Of a DNA stretch of 64,000 nt, positions 22,440 to 31,779 are shown piece after piece. Under the pieces are notes generated by a model. It ran no database searches. It saw only the letters and a program-made list of their open reading frames with translations, and had not been told where the DNA came from. The stretch spans positions 15,719,001 to 15,783,000 of the forward strand of contig NC_064842.1 of NCBI RefSeq assembly GCF_024166365.1, read 5' to 3'. The translations under genes and the position numbers were made by a program. This stretch comes from Elephas maximus indicus (taxonomy: Eukaryota > Chordata > Mammalia > Proboscidea > Elephantidae). Within the stretch, counting starts at the first letter, position 1. Each line of letters begins with the position of its first letter.

Positions 22440-22720
22440 AAGGCAGTTAGGAAGCCTTGGGTTTACAGCATTTGGCACCCTTTCCCACGGCCCCTCAGGG
22501 CTCTTGCCCACGCTCTTCCCTCTGCTGGCACGCCCTTCCCCCAGCCCTCCCCTAGCAAGTCCTCCTCATCCCTCAGGCCTCACTTAAAAACCACCTCCTT
22601 GCAGAGACCGTCCCTGACAGTGCCCCATCCCACATCTAGAATGGGCCCCTCTTCCATTTTTTTTCCCTCAAGGCAAGAGTTCTAGATTTACTCATCTGAC
22701 TATCTAACACCCACCTTCCC
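22440..22720 (-). repeat. L2 3' fragment (antisense)
   Basis: 'gcacgcccttcccccag', 'tcaggcctcacttaaaaaccacctccttgcagagaccgtccctgac' is the antisense L2 3' signature. Confidence 0.65.
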
Positions 22721-23034
22721 CCAGGCCTGTCAGCTCTGCCTCCAGGGACCAGCTGGCTCAGGAGCCCAGGTCAGAGGGGGACAAAGAGAGCACCAGGCAG
22801 GCCAGGAGGGATGGGTGCCATCTGAGCAGGGTGTGGGAGAACTTTGCCAGGGTGGAGGGCGTTTTAGGCAGTGGGATGGCACAGGCTGCTGTCTGGCAGG
22901 GTCTCCTCAGCCTGGTGAGCACCAGGTTGGAGAGCAGGTTCATTCCTGCCTGGACAAAGGAAGATGGCGGACAGAGGATGCAGGGAAAGAACTGACTCCT
23001 TCCCAGTTGTCCCCATCCTCCATCTGCTTCCTGA

Positions 23035-23430
23035 TTCCTCGAGCGCAGCTCTAATCACATTAACCCCATGGCTTCCCCACCGCCTACAATACAATACAGC
23101 CCTACCCAGTCTGGCCTCAGCCCACCTCTTTGCCTCATCTCCTTCGACTCCTCCTCATGCGTCCCTTTCCAGCCACATAAGACTCCCTGCAGCTCCGTGA
23201 ACATCTGCTTTATTTCCTCTTCTCTTCCTGGAATATCCTACCCCATCTCTGCTCACTGGAATCCAGCATTCTTCCAGCCCTAGCTGAAAATATCACCTCA
23301 TCCATAAAGGTTTCCAGACTCTTTCCACAGCACAGTATCTGTGTATCAGACATACGTATGATGGTTTCCTTCATCCTCTCAGTCTCTTGTAAGTGAAGCT
23401 GCCCATCCCACAGGCCTTTGCTGAGGGGCA
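23035..23430 (-). repeat. L2 fragment (antisense)
   Basis: 'ctacaatacaatacagccctacccagtctggcctcagccc', 'ttcctggaatatcctaccc', 'agctgaaaatatcacctcatccataaagg' follow the antisense L2 order. Confidence 0.6.
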
Positions 23431-24240
23431 CCCCAAGCAGACCCTGTGACTCCCCATTCCCTCCCCCAGCCACAGCCGATTGGCCCCAAAGTCAGCCAAT
23501 CCATCACCTGGACAGCAGCCTCCGAGGTGAGCTGGTGTGAAAAGATGAGCTGAACCAATCCAATTCTCTCTCGGGGAATATTAATTGCGGAGCAGGCAAC
23601 AGCAGCAGGAGGCGGAAGAGATGAAAGAATGCCTCAGGTGGGTGCCATAAAGTGGAGATGGGGCCCAGCATGGCCCCTCAAGCTGAAACTGTGAGGAAAC
23701 AGAATCTCCAGTAAAATGAGAGCTGAGACTGTCAGTAAGCCAAAGACCCTGCTCTGTGGGGAAGAGGGACTCAGCAGCTGGGAACAGAGGGAGAGGCTGA
23801 CACTTAGAGGAGCCAAATACCACCACATCCACCCCTGAGGTAAACTGAGGACGGAAATTGCAGCAACCGAGCCAGAGCTGGGATGTTATGGACTCTTCCA
23901 TGAGATACTTTGCCAAGTCTGGTACATTTTGAAAGGTTAAACGCACCCAATTCAAGGATGGCAAGCTTGGTGGACGGAAGAGTGGGCTGTGATATAACAG
24001 CCTTGTTTCCCAGCCCAGCTGCCCTCACCTACAGCTGGGAAGAATGGCTGCTCCCTCCTTGGCGGAAGCAGACACCCAGAGACAAAGCAGAGAGGGGCCA
24101 GCTTTAAGGCCCAGCCAGCCTCCTCTAGGTGAAATCTCAGCCCAGCCCAAGGGACCCAGTCCTGAAGGACTTTCAGACTCTCCTCCTCTTTCTCCCCAGG
24201 CCCCTGGTGCTACCTCCGCCTCAAGCCTGAAGTTGACCTG
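23430..24240. other. unique sequence, no gene seen
   Basis: Overlapping short frames on both strands only. The frame at 23964-23581 (127 codons, minus) has no recognisable domain. Confidence 0.4.
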
Positions 24241-24244
24241 ATGC

Positions 24245-24400
24245 ACCAGGAGACCAAGACTGAGGCTCAATATTCTAGCTCTGCCTCTTATGGGTGGAAC
24301 ACCACTGAGCAAGTTTTCACATCTGTGAAATGGGATAATAGTAGCTGCCCGCCTACTGCTCAGGGTTGTTACGGAGATTTAGTGCTTTCTGTATGGAAAG
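24245..24400 (+). repeat. MIR
   Basis: Sense: 'ctcaatattctagctctgcctc', 'aagttttcacatctgtgaaatgggataata', 'cagggttgttacggaga'. Confidence 0.6.
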
Positions 24401-24921
24401 AACCTCATTGTGTTCTTACGTCTTTCTATGGTCTTCCGTGTTCTCAGGACAACACGATGGCTGAGGCAAAGCAGGTGGTCACTCCTAGTGACCTCAGGGC
24501 TGAGCCTGGTCAGTGTGGGATTTGTCCAAGGTAAATGAATCGGCTGCCTCTCGGAGCAGTGTCTCACACTGGTCATTTCACTCCTGTGGCACCTGACCCA
24601 GGCAGCCCCACTCTGTCTTTGCTCCTCAGCCTCACCCCAGTCATCCAGTGCCAAAATGTCTCTGCACCTTTCAAACGGCGGCCTCATCTCCAGAACTGCC
24701 TCACACACAGGCCAAGGCCACAGTGCGGACCCTACTCTGGCCCCAGCTCGGCTCTCGGCTAGGCAAGGAGGCCTGAAGTCGTTTAGAACCATTTCACCTC
24801 CAGGCTCCTGAGAAGACAAACCACAGAGAAAATTCACCTCTGACGCTATGGCAGCGATTGCTGGTTGTCTATCCAGTTCCACTTGCTTCTTCTTTCTTGA
24901 TAACAGACCCTTGTATCTTTG

Positions 24922-25130
24922 GTGAGGAGTCCCTGAGTGGTGCCATGGTTAACATGCTCAGCTGCTAACCAAAAGGTTGAAAGTTCGAGTCCACCCAGAG
25001 GTGCCTCAGAACAAAGGCCTGGTGAACTACCGAAAATCCAGCCACTGGAAACCCTAAGGAGTGCAGTTCTACTCTGACACACCTGAGGTCACCATGCTTG
25101 GAGTCGACTTGCCAGCAGCTGGTTTTGGTT
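24922..25130 (+). repeat. AfroSINE (long-body subtype)
   Basis: Sense: 'gagtccctgagtggtgccatgg', 'gttcgagtccacccagaggtgcctcagaac', 'ggagtcgacttgccagcagctgg'. Confidence 0.9.
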
Positions 25131-25134
25131 ATTA

Positions 25135-25865
25135 TCCGTGAGGGGTAGTGGCTGAAAATCTGTATTCCCAGCCTCTTTTGCTGGTAGGAGTTGCCAAGGA
25201 GATGTAACTGGAAGTCACCAAGTGGGCTTCTGGGCAAGCTCTCTAACAGGGCTGACTCCACAGGAAATTCAGCCCCTTTTGTCCTTCAATCCTTCCTCCT
25301 TCTTGTGATTCAGGGGCAATGATTAGAGCTCCAGGAGCCATTTTGTCACGATAAGGCAACCCTGAGGCTGGCAGCCATGAGCTAACAGTGAGGGCCCCTG
25401 GGTTCCTGTGACCGTGGGGCTGCCATCCAGCCCTGAAATTCCTGCCTCCAGACTTTTTATGTGAGGGAGAGACACATATAAGTGGGTTCAAGTTGACTTC
25501 ATGTCACAAAGAAGTGTCTTCTTAAAAAATTACTGGTCAAGTAAAATTTTCATTCATTGACCTCCATACTGAGAGGGGACACTGGGCTCTAAACAATATT
25601 TTCCTAAAATACTCTGTGCAAACCAGGTTTTTACAAATCTAGTCATTGCTCCCCCTTTGGCTTACTTTATTAATTTTAAAGATGCTTTTGATACTCACTA
25701 TTCAGCTGGCAGTAATGTCTAACCAGTGTTTTTTGTTTTTGACCAATGTTCTTTAAGTTTTTCAATTTTTTTCTCTCCTCAATCAATTAGCTAATGACCA
25801 ATAAACAAACACAAGTCCCAAAGATCCACTTGAAAGGGAAGAATCCTTCCTAATATCTACGTACT
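25135..25865. other. unique sequence, no gene seen
   Basis: No exon, RNA or recognised repeat. Confidence 0.4.
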
Positions 25866-25869
25866 GTTG

Positions 25870-26541
25870 ATGTTGTCGTTCAGTGCCATTAAGTGGGTTC
25901 TGACTCATAGCGACCCTATGCACAATAGAACAAAGCACTGCCCGGTCCTGCACCATCCTCACAATCTTTGCTCTGCCTGAGCCCATCATTGCAGCCACTG
26001 TGTCAATCCATCTTGTTGAGGGTTTTCCTCTTTTTGCTGACCCTCTACTCTACCAAGCATGGAGTCCTCCAGGGACCGGCCCTTCCTGATAACATGTCCA
26101 AAGTACGTAAGATGAAGTCTCACCATCCTTGCTTCTAAGGACCATTCCGGCTGTACTTCTTCCAAGACAGATTTGTTCGTTCTTCTAGCAATCCATGGTA
26201 TATTCAATATTCTTCACCAACACCATAATTCAAAGGTGTCAATTCTTCTTAGGTCTTCCTGATTCATTGTCCAGCTTTTGCATGCAAACGAGGCGACTGA
26301 AAATACCATGGCTTCAGTCAGGTGCACCTTAGTCCTCAAAGTGACTTCCTTGCTTTTTAGCACTTTAAAGAGGTCTTTTGCAACAGATTTGCCCAATTCA
26401 ATACATTGTTTGATTTGTTGACTGCTGCTTCTATGAGTGTTGATTGTGGATCCAAGTAAAATGAAATCAACAACTTCTATCTTTTCTATGTTTATCATGA
26501 TGTTGCTTACTGGTCCAGTTGTGAAGAGTTTTGTTTTCTTG
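25870..26541 (-). mobile_element. RTE 3' part of a twin-primed insertion
   Basis: Minus-strand RTE 3' third. It starts at the element end 'gttgatgttgtcgttcagtgcc' and runs back to 'aagaaaacaaaactcttcac' at 26541. Readable pieces include NIPWIARRTNKSVLEEVQPEW (26207-25986) and KIEVVDFILLGSTINTH (26498-26214). Its continuation is on the other strand from 26542. Confidence 0.8.
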
Positions 26542-26878
26542 GAGGAAGACTCATTAACAACCTGCTATACTCAGATGGGAAACCCCAGTTGCACAGTGGT
26601 TAAGAGCTACAGCTGCTAACCAAAAGGTCAGCAGTTCCAATACACCAGGTGCTCCTTGGAAACTCTGTGGGGCAGTTCTACTCTGTCCTATAGGGTCGCT
26701 ATGAGTCAGAATTGACTTGATAGCAATGGGTTTGGTTTTTTTGGTTATATGCAGATGATGTAACCTTGCTTGCTGAAAGTGAAGAGGACTCGAAGCACTT
26801 ACTAATGAAGATCAAAGACTGCAGCCGTCAGTATGGATTATACCTTAACATAAAGAAAACAAAAATCAATGCACTAGC
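26542..26878 (+). mobile_element. RTE middle part, inverted (plus strand), with intact YADD
   Basis: The same RTE lineage on the plus strand: EEDSLTTCYTQ, then an AfroSINE, then YADDVTLLAESEEDSKHLL (YADD at 26748-26759) to NIKKTKI near 26873. Together with 25870-26541 this is a 5' inversion, the usual product of twin priming during LINE insertion. Not functional. Confidence 0.75.
26576..26746 (+). repeat. AfroSINE inside the RTE
   Basis: Sense AfroSINE splitting the RT motif. The flanks TATACTCAGATG and TATATGCAGATG look like its target duplication. Younger than the RTE. Confidence 0.88.
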
Positions 26879-27017
26879 CAAACTTGATGCAGCCCAAGGC
26901 TGGGGGGAAGGGGATGGCCATCTGCCCCGGAGGGACGGCCAGCTGCCTGAGCAATGACGGTCCTGAGGCAGGCCCTGCTGGTCGGGCACCTAAGATGAGT
27001 GGGCTGTCCAGAAACTC

Positions 27018-27228
27018 CCCAATTGATGAGTTCCATCGAGTTGATTCTGACTCATGGTACCTCCTGTGTTTCAGAGTAAAACTGTGCTCCATAGTGTTTT
27101 TAATGGCTGAATTTTTGGAAGTAGCTTGCTAGACTTTTCTTCTGAGGCAGCTCTTGGTAGATTTGAACCTCCAACCTTTCAGCTAGCACCCAAGTGCGTT
27201 AACCATTTGCACCGCCCAGGAACTCTTA
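27018..27228 (-). repeat. AfroSINE (long-body subtype)
   Basis: Antisense: 'gagttccatcgagttgattctgactcatggtacc', 'ggcagctcttggtagatttgaacctccaacc', 'gcaccgcccaggaact'. Confidence 0.85.
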
Positions 27229-27548
27229 TTAGCATAGACAAGCTGCTGTTTCTCTCAGATGAAAAAAAGAAACGCTTCTGTCCCACTTCCCCCAGGTGCC
27301 CCTCTCATCTCTTTATAGCAAAACTCTGCTAAAAAATTGTCCATTCCTTCCCACCGGTTCTCTTGGGGACCTACTACAATCAGGCTTGGGCCCTGACCGC
27401 TCCTCCAAAACTGCTCTTGACAAGGTCGCCAGTGACCTCCCCATGGCTGAGTCAGTGTTTCTTCTCAGTCCTCATTGCTTGACCTTTCAGCAGCATTTGA
27501 GCAGATGATCACTCCCTCCACCTAGTTACACCCTTTTCAGGACACCGT

Positions 27549-27740
27549 TATGGTTGTTAGCTGTCATCAAGGCAACCCCATGCACAATGGAACCAAATGC
27601 TGCCTGGTCCTGCACCAACCCCATGAAAAAACCATTGTGGTCCACAGGGTTTTCATTGATTTTTGGCAGTAGATTGCCAGGCCTTTCTTCCTAACCTCTC
27701 ATAGCCTGGAAGATGCGCTGAAACCACTCAAGCGCCATAG
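27549..27740 (-). mobile_element. internally deleted RTE derivative
   Basis: Antisense RTE 3' end ('ggttgttagctgtcatcaaggcaacc...ctgcctggtcctgcacc') joined to the RTE 5' region ('ccacagggttttcattgattttt', 'ccaggcctttcttcctaacc'). The whole coding region is missing. Compare 30885-31257. Confidence 0.6.
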
Positions 27741-28004
27741 CAGGTGATAACTGAGAGATGGGTGATGGTGTGTATGAGGTGCATTGGTTGGGAGTCGGCC
27801 CAGTTCATTTGCATGGAAAGGGAGAATTCTAGCAGGCAACTGCCACTGCCTCCCAGGATCCCATACCTGCCTAGTTGCCTGCCTTCCTTTCTGACTGCTC
27901 CGTTGTTGTTTCTGCTAGTTCTTCCTCATTGCACTAACTTCTAAATAATGGAATCCACAAGGGCTCCAACCTCTGACCTCTCCTCTGTCCTCGCTCTCTA
28001 CAGC

Positions 28005-28468
28005 AGTACTATCTAACAGAAATTTAAGGTGAACTACACGTGTAATTGAAAATTTTTGATAAGCCACATTGAAAAAAAAAGTAAGAAGAGGTAAAAATAA
28101 TTTTAATAATATATTTTATTTAACCCAATATAGGCAGACAAGCATCACTTAAACATGTAATCAATACAAAAGTTATGAATGAGACATTTTACACTTTGTA
28201 GCACATCTCAGTTGGGACGCTAGATTTTCATTGGAAATTGTTGATTTAAAGTTCATAAACTCTACAGTTGAAAAAGTAGATTTTCATATCCAGCTTGTTT
28301 CAAACATACTTCATGTTTTCCCCAAAACTGAACTGAATATTAGTTTTTAAATTAAAACTAAATCAAGTTTAAAATTCAGTTCTTCAGTCACACTAGCCAC
28401 ATTTCTTGAGTGCTCAGTGGCTACATGTGGCTTGTGGATGCCACACTGGCCACCTCAAAGCTACATAA
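28005..28468 (+). mobile_element. hAT-Charlie-like DNA transposon remnant
   Basis: Starts 'cagtactatctaacagaaatt' and ends 'gtggcttgtggatgccacactggcc', with 'acacgtgtaattgaaaatttt', 'taatatattttatttaacccaatat' and 'ctagccacatttcttgagtgctc' inside. This is the pattern of a common non-autonomous hAT family (MER1/MER3 group; exact name unsure). Confidence 0.6.
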
Positions 28469-28494
28469 TCTCAGAAAACTGTGGTTCTAAATAC

Positions 28495-28710
28495 CAGCCA
28501 ACCTATCGCCAATGAGTCAATTCTGACTCACGCACTTGGCTAACAGAAAGGATAGCAGTTCAAGTTTACCCAGAGGCACCCTTGAAGAAAGGCCTGGTGA
28601 CCCACTTTTGAAAACTCAGCCATGAAAACCCTATGCAGCACAGTTCAACCCTGACATACATGAGGTTCGTGTGAGTCAGAATCGTTTTGCTGGCAACTGG
28701 TTAAATACCA
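28495..28710 (+). repeat. AfroSINE (long-body subtype), diverged
   Basis: 'acttggctaacagaaaggatagcagttcaagtttacccagaggcacc', 'aaaggcctggtgacccac', 'gtgagtcagaatcgttttgctggcaactgg'. The 5' 40 bases look like a scrambled antisense tail. Confidence 0.75.
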
Positions 28711-29202
28711 CCAGGTCTGCACTGATGGCTGACTCCCTGTGTTTATCTCCAGCCTGTACATTTCCTCTGACCTGCAGACCTGTCTAACCAGTGTCTACTC
28801 AGCCCTCCACCTGGATATCTAATGGGCATTTCAAACCTAACCTGTTTTAAACCAGGCTCCTGATAGTCCACCCCCACCACCAAACTAGCAATGCCTGTTT
28901 CCTCCACCTCAGGTCACGCGGGCAGCTCTTTCTTCCTGTTGCGCAGGGTCCTTGATTCCTCTCTCTCTTCTACCTCACATCTGGCCTGGCAATAAATCCT
29001 CTCATCCTTTCCTTCCAGATATTTCCAGATTCCCACCACTTCTCATCACCCCGCTGCCACCACCTTAGGCCCTCACATACGCCCTCCGCAGATCACAGCA
29101 AGAGCCTGCGCCTGGCCTGGCTGCTTCTCTACCTGCCCCCTGCAGTCTGCTGTCCACCCAGAGCACTGCTCTTAGCAGAATCTAGACCACATCACTCCTC
29201 TC

Positions 29203-29516
29203 CCAGCTTTTGCATGCAAATGAGGCGAATGAAAATACCATGGCTTCAGTCAGGTGCACCCTAGTCCTCAAAGTGACATCCTTGCTCTTTAAGACTTTAA
29301 AGAGGTCTTTTGCAACAGATTTGCCCAATTAAACACGTTGTTTGATTTGTCGGCTGCTGCTTCTGTGAGTGTTGATTGTGAATCCAAGTAAAATGAAATC
29401 GACAACTTCAATCTTTTCTCCGTTTATCAGGATGTTGCTTATTGGTCCAGTTGTGAAGAGTTTTGTTTTCTTGGAGGAAGACTCATTAACAATCTGCTAT
29501 ACTCCGATGGGAAACC
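29203..29516 (-). repeat. 314-bp duplicate of 26271-26584, chimeric RTE junction
   Basis: Aligns to 26271-26584 over 314 positions with no gap and about 22 mismatches by eye (93 percent). It contains both the minus-strand RTE segment and the first ~35 bases of the inverted plus-strand segment, so it carries the same inversion junction. It lacks the RTE 3' end and any tail, and sits inside an L2 between 'cactcctctc' and 'cctccagtgg'. Confidence 0.8.
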
Positions 29517-29744
29517 TCCAGTGGCTCCCCACCTCACCCAAGAGAAGCTCAAGGCCTTACAATGGCGCACAAGGCCCTACAAGGTATGGCCCCTCCCCTC
29601 TCTGACCTCTACAGCCCTAGGTTCTTCTACCAAACTTCTCTTCTTCACGAAGCTCCAGCCACCCTCACCTCCCTGTGTTCCTGGAACACAGCAGGCCACC
29701 AGATACCGGTGTGGCTAGTTTACTCAGTTCCCGCAGGCCTTTAC

Positions 29745-30245
29745 TCAAAAATCACAGACATCCCCCTGAAGTCATCTTGTAACCAACAAGAAGTTAACTT
29801 ATTTAATAAAGAATGTTTGCCTTGCAAAATTGTCACGAAAGGAGAGACTGAAAGGGCTGACTCAAGAAGGGGAGAGCAAGTGGGAGTAGGGAGTGAGATG
29901 TATGTAAACTTATATGTGACAGACTGATTGGATTTGTAAACGTTCACTTGAAGCTTAATAAAAGTTAATAAAAAAAAAAAAAAGAATGTTTGCCTTGAAC
30001 ATCATGCTCTTTTGAAGAACTATCTACATGGGATCAAATGGACAGCAGCAACCCAAAAGGTTAGATAGGAAGCTTAGGGGGCAGTGCTTGCATGTTAATG
30101 GGGGAGGAACAATTTGGAAAAGGAGGGCGAGAATGGTTGCACAAGTTGAAGAATGTAATCAATGTCACTGAATTGTACATGCAGAAACTGCCGAATTGGT
30201 GTGTGTTGTCCTGTGTATACTCTCAACAACAATTAAAAAGAAGTT
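29745..30245 (+). mobile_element. L1-tail family 'B' element, interrupted
   Basis: 'gacatccccctgaagtcatcttgtaacc' and, after an insertion, 'acatgggatcaaatggacagcagcaac', 'aatgtaatcaatgtcactgaattg', 'aattggtgtgtgttg', ending in an A-rich tail. The same family is at 45655-46615. Probably an L1 3' UTR of this lineage. Confidence 0.6.
29825..29980 (+). mobile_element. 5'-truncated family 'A' insertion with target duplication
   Basis: About 156 bp ending 'aagcttaataaaagttaat' plus poly(A), flanked by AAAGAATGTTTGCCTTG (29808-29824 and 29981-29997, identical). It lies inside the family B element, so A moved after B had inserted. Confidence 0.8.
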
Positions 30246-30249
30246 TAAA

Positions 30250-30605
30250 AAAAAATCGCTCCCAAAACTCTGGTCCCCAGATGCTCGGCTAACCCAGAAC
30301 TCAAACCATTCCTGAAGCCCACTTTTCAGACAAAGATTAGACAGGGCTATAAAACAAAAAACAACACACGCGGGAATGTGCTTCTTTGTTGAATCAAATA
30401 TACTAGATCAGATGGGCAGCTCCTGTCCAAAAGCAGGACCAGGAGGCAGGAAGGGATGGGAACTGGATGAATGGACACAGGGAACCCAGGGTGGAAAGGC
30501 GGAGTGTGTAGTCACGTTGTGGGAATTGCAACCAATATCATAAAACAATATGTGTATAAATTTTTGAATGAGAAATTAACTTCAGCTGTAAACTTTCACC
30601 GATTC
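30250..30605 (+). mobile_element. L1-tail family 'A'-related element (subtype 2)
   Basis: 'ccattcctgaagcccacttttcagac', 'agattagacagggctataaaac', 'gatgaatggacacagg', 'cataaaacaatatgtgtataaattttt', 'gtaaactttcacc'. It is related to 37640-38005 and more distantly to the 7616 and 10674 copies. Confidence 0.6.
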
Positions 30606-30699
30606 CCAGTGAAACTTAAACCCAAAACTTAAACCCCCCTCTCTTGTGCACATTTCATGTCCTCTTTCTCTGCTTTTTTAATTCCTTAGCCCTTGTCAG

Positions 30700-30865
30700 A
30701 GCCCTGGTGGCACAATGGTTAAGAGCTTGGCTGCTGAACAAAAGGTTGGCAGTTTGAATCCATCAGTAGCTCCTTGGGAACCTTATGGGGCAGTTCTGCT
30801 CTATCCTATAAAAAAAAAAAGGTAGCCATGAATTGGAATCCACACAACTGGCTACAGGTTTTGTT
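30700..30865 (+). repeat. AfroSINE with A-run expansion
   Basis: Sense copy 'gagccctggtggcacaatggttaagagcttgg'. After CCTATA the expected GGG is replaced by an A11 run before ggtagcc. Confidence 0.88.
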
Positions 30866-30884
30866 TTTTTTTTAGTCCTTGTTA

Positions 30885-31257
30885 TTATTTGTTGTTGTTA
30901 CTTGTTGAGTTGACTCCATCTCATGGCAACCCTATGTACAGCAGAAGGAAAACTTAACCCTGTCCTGGGCCATCTTTAAAAGAGTCCATTGTTACAGACA
31001 CTGTCAATTGTGAATGACTTCCAACCCGGGGGACTAATCTTCCAGCACTATATGCAACAATGTTCTTTTGTGATCCATAGGGTTTTCACTGGCTAATTTT
31101 CTTAAGTAGATTGCCAGACTTTTCTTCCTACTGTCTGGAAGCTCTGCAGAAACCTGTCCACCACGGCTGGCCCTGCTAGTATCTGAAATACGTTGGCACA
31201 GCCTATAGCACCACAGCAACACAAAAGCCACCAGAGCACAATCAACCAGCAGACGGG
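30885..31257 (-). mobile_element. internally deleted RTE derivative, about 370 bp
   Basis: The 3' end ('gttgagttgactccatctcatggcaaccctatgtacagc') is fused to the RTE 5' region ('ggggactaatcttccagcactata', 'ccatagggttttcactggctaattttctt', 'cacagcaacacaaaagccaccagagc'), which matches 6560-6750 of the full-length RTE. The endonuclease and RT are absent, so movement would need enzyme from another element. Confidence 0.7.
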
Positions 31258-31413
31258 TGGTGGATTATATATTATAATCTTATTTATATTATTCTGTCTC
31301 TTCTATTACAATATAAACTCCAGGAAGGCAGGGATTTTTGTCTCTTTTGTTTGCTGCTATTTTTTCCCCCCCAGTGGCTAGAACAGTGCCTGGAACCTAT
31401 TATATGTTCAATA

Positions 31414-31590
31414 ACCCTTGCCGTCGAGTCGATTCCGACTCATAAAAAATTAAAAAAAAAATTTTTTTTCCGACTCATAGCGACCCTATAAGACAGAGTA
31501 GAACTGCCCCACAGAGTTTCCAAGGAGCGCCGGTGGATTTGAACTGCCAACCTTTTGATTAGCAGCCTTACGCCACCGGGGTTTCCATGT
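31414..31590 (-). repeat. AfroSINE interrupted by poly(A)-poly(T)
   Basis: Antisense AfroSINE flanked by ATGTTCAATAA on both sides (31403-31413 and about 31588-31598). Inside, TTCCGACTCATA occurs twice (31433-31444, 31468-31479) around an A/T homopolymer insert. Confidence 0.88.
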
Positions 31591-31779
31591 TCAATAATAA
31601 ATACTGTTAAATCAATAAATGAATGACTTCCAGGTAGGGGGAAATGTTGGGGCAAATTCGGGGACAGCTGCTACCTGTCAGAGGCTAAAGCTGGAGCTGG
31701 GGAACCCAGGCGGCTCCACGGGGTGGAGTGGGGAACAGGAGGTGGGTGGCGTTTCAACCTTCCTGCACTGGAACTCTGC

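Larger units (their letters stand above)
27240..29745 (-). repeat. L2 element (antisense) carrying nested insertions
   Basis: Antisense L2 pieces at 27240-27545, 27830-28000, 28715-29202 and 29517-29745 are in consensus order: 'tcctccaaaactgctcttgac', 'tgacctctcctctg', 'ctccacctggatatctaatgggcatttcaaacc', 'cacatcactcctctcc', 'acctccagtggctccccacctc', 'ctctctgacctctaca'. Between them lie an RTE-derived fragment, a hAT element, an AfroSINE and a 314-bp duplicated RTE fragment. Confidence 0.7.

Noticed and set aside
24379-24882. 167-codon minus frame
   Set aside because: It runs across a MIR and unique DNA, has no recognisable domain and no splice or poly(A) support.
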